Below are positions 61,933 through 64,000 of a DNA stretch of 64,000 bases, one piece after another; positions within the stretch are counted from its first letter, which is position 1, and every line of letters starts with the position of its first letter. The stretch is taken from NCBI GenBank assembly GCA_944472155.2, contig OX235277.1, positions 22,268,804 to 22,332,803 of the forward strand, in the 5' to 3' direction. The stretch comes from Trichobilharzia szidati (lineage: Eukaryota > Platyhelminthes > Trematoda > Strigeidida > Schistosomatidae). Under the pieces are notes generated by a model. That model was not told the origin of the DNA and did no database searches. It saw only the letters and a list, made by a program, of their open reading frames with translations. Position numbers and translations under genes: made by a program.

Positions 61933-62599
61933 CTGGATTAGTGAAGCAAGTTCCAAGTTGAGAAAATAAGAATATTAGTGAAATGAAAGATAACAAGGGA
62001 TAAACACAAAATAAAAATTAGATATTCGGTATAAACCGTGATTTATGTTAGTTAAATGAATTGTGACCGGAATGTTGAATAAAATCTGTTTTTAAGAATA
62101 AAATGGATTGTTTGATATATTGTAAATATTGTTCTGCACAGGTTAACTATTGATGAATCTCCTAATCATATTCCTGCTTCATTTCACTCCAATCATGAAC
62201 ATCCTCATTTCGAAGATCGAAGGGTGTATATTAAGTCCCTGACATGTTCACCAATACTAGGAGCTTAAAAGTGCATTTCCGTTTCTTTCAGCCATATATT
62301 TTGAAAAACAAACATGTGAAGAATTTGTGGCGTCAGTTAGGGCACAAATCTCAAGTATTTGCCATGAGGATGTGACCCATGTGAGTGCAAACTAGGAGAA
62401 AGTACACATATTAGCTTCAAATGCTGACCACCACCTCTTAGAATGACATCACGTCATTCTTTAGAAAATGGCAAACTGTATGCAGTACAAGTGAATATGT
62501 GAAAGGACACTTGAAATTCCAGTCCAACATAATCATTTAACAGGCAAATGTAAGTAACTTCACAAGCGAAGATTGAGAAATTTTTCTAATTTTCTAATT

Positions 62600-63890
62600 T
62601 ACTAAATAGTGTTTGTATGGTGAATGCTCTTCCCTGAAAGAACCATTAAATCTTCTCTGTGAAACAGATTGCAGAAAAAGTATTTCTTGTATTTTAGTGT
62701 TCTGAGATGTATGAATAGATGAAGTAGCCGAAGTATTCTTTGTATGTAAAACTTATTCTAGAAGTACAAGATGATTTAAAAATAGTTTGATGTGCTACTG
62801 AAAAGTTATCAGAGATATGTCGTTTTCTGCCCCTAATATATTTTGAAGGAAATGTTATGACTATCTGTTGCGAATGTCATACATAATATGTGCCAAGTCA
62901 AGTTGCAAATTATTTACATAATTCACTTAAATTCGCTCTAGTTATTTGTCACTCATTCGAGTCAACTAATACATTGTGTGCTACAACATATTTCAAATTA
63001 CAGACATACTTCTATGTTCTGGATTAAAAATGAATGTTTCAAGTTATCAAATTAACAGCATTAGTGAAATGAAAAAGAAAATAGGATGAAAACGAGGTAT
63101 CAATTATCGATTTAGTGTTAACTGTGAACTATGCTCAGGGAAGAAATATTTCTTTCCAACGACTTTGTTTTCAAGCTGTTTAGTTGCAGTGATATTATAG
63201 AAAAAGCCATTGAGTGGACCTTCAAATCACTCAGTCAATACATAAGATAAGAATAAATATAACTAACATGACATATTAGGAGAGTGAAGTTGATCATGGA
63301 TGAATCACAAAGCTTCCAAAGATTCAAGCTTCACACAAGTGCGTGAATGAGTATATGGACACAGAGATGAACATAACCAGTACTTTATCAATGATGCATT
63401 GTCTTATCATATTTCGGCTGATAAATACTAAATGTTAGGCATCTGCATTAAAAAGCGTTCAGTATATTTAGATAAACGACTTTAAATTTAGAAAAAACTG
63501 TGTTTTTCCTTATAAATTAATAGGAATACTTAACGATGTGAATTATGTGACCAATATGAATTGTGACCACTTTGTTGAATCAAAAGTGGCTTCCAGATGA
63601 AAACAGACTGATCATTGTTCTGTACAAAAAGAAGCATTAGGAAACTCATAGTCAATTTCTTATCTTATCTCCACTTCATTTAATTCTAGTCAAGTAAAAG
63701 CTGCCTTCCTTTCTCGCAGGTGATGTATTTGTCCCCTGATGAAGTTACTGATGATTATATCGTCAATAAAAATCTATCTGTTTCTTTCAGGTCGTATAGT
63801 AAGAGAAACATAACTCCGTAGTGTTTTTCCGTCAGTTCAGCAAGGAATCGTAAGTTTTACAAAGAGACTTAACGCTTATACTCATTGTTT
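62600..63890. repeat. Tandem unit 2 of gene B region
   Basis: Second copy of the unit, lacking the tRNA-like insertion of unit 1 and longer toward its right end. It holds the exon at 63010-63018. Confidence 0.72.
63010..63018 (-). CDS. Gene B micro-exon, 9 nt (delta-like, unit 2)
   Basis: The acceptor CATTTTTAATCCAG, the 9 nt AACATAGAA and the donor GTATGTCTG; phase 1 reads (x)AA-CAT-AGA. It is the counterpart of 61924-61932 in the tandem unit: same length, same TAATCCAG acceptor, same GTATGT donor. Confidence 0.6.
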
Positions 63891-64000
63891 CATTTGAAAT
63901 ACGTAGAAGTCAGCGTATGAGTGCAAGAAAGGACAAAGTACACCTACTGGATCCAAAATGTAGCCACTGTCTGTCAGAATAGTATCACGTGAACCAGCAG

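Larger units (their letters stand above)
61430..62440. repeat. Tandem unit 1 of gene B region
   Basis: It aligns in order with 62600-63890: AAGTGTCAGAGATATGTC against AAGTTATCAGAGATATGTC, then CAGGTCAGGTTG against AAGTCAAGTTGC, the delta-like exon, ATTAGTGAAATGAAA (exact), TGTTGAATAAAA against TGTTGAATCAAA, and TTCATTT near 62180/63675. It carries an extra tRNA-like insertion. Confidence 0.72.
28377..63018 (-). other. Candidate micro-exon gene B, or several genes (incomplete at both ends)
   Basis: A minus-strand series of candidate exons with good acceptors and donors: 63010, 61924, 60485, 60211, 58022, 57445, 57187, 54920, 40086, 35204, 34749 and 28377, of 9, 9, 15, 9, 9, 9, 9, 27, 9, 12, 15 and 12 nt. 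All are multiples of three and open in phase 1, and joined in order they make no stop at any junction. No signal-peptide exon was found between 28 and 64 kb, so the 5' end would lie beyond the right edge. The long gap from 54.9 to 40.1 kb and the missing last exon mean this could be parts of more than one gene. The right cluster (57-63 kb) is the best supported. Confidence 0.45.

Overview
The window is AT-rich, repeat-laden eukaryotic DNA and most resembles the genome of a schistosome blood fluke. Four things point there: a nearly full-length RTE-clade non-LTR retrotransposon, a GIY-YIG Penelope-like element, a tRNA-derived SINE with a hammerhead-like core (as in the schistosome Sm-alpha family), and very short protein-coding exons of the micro-exon gene (MEG) type. 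No long conventional host gene is visible. Almost every open reading frame over 60 codons is either transposon sequence or chance.

The main result is a set of candidate micro-exon genes on the minus strand. Gene A starts at about 23.4 kb with a TATA box and a 67-nt exon encoding a signal peptide that ends in codon phase 1. It runs leftwards through at least twelve candidate exons of 6-15 nt, mostly 9 nt, and leaves the window at position 1. All are multiples of three, all stay open in phase 1, and none makes a stop at a junction. Three of these exon positions are present in both copies of a diverged 3-3.5 kb duplication (about 1.7-4.5 kb and 13.1-16.6 kb) with splice sites intact. That conservation is the strongest evidence that they are real.

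To the right (about 28-63 kb) a second minus-strand series of candidate micro-exons (gene B or several genes) looks the same and lies in tandemly duplicated units, best seen at 61.4-63.9 kb. Its signal-peptide exon would lie beyond the right edge, and its last exon is not securely identified.

Mobile elements lie in the presumed introns, several antisense to the genes. They are an RTE copy at 8951-12183 with a perfect 16-bp target-site duplication; decayed RTE pieces at 16.75-17.23, 19.24-19.45 and 19.6-20.29 kb; a Penelope-like 3' half at 20.3-21.4 kb; a SINE at 8.63-8.80 kb; a family of tRNA-like repeats at 19.5, 51.7 and 61.7 kb; and a solo RTE 3' tail at 55.55 kb. The rest is intron-like sequence with small tandem duplications at 18.2-19.0, 42.8-44.1 and 45.1-46.0 kb.

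Limits: splice sites were found by eye. Short AG...GT pairs are common by chance, so exons seen only once are hypotheses, while the duplicated exons and the signal-peptide exon are better supported.
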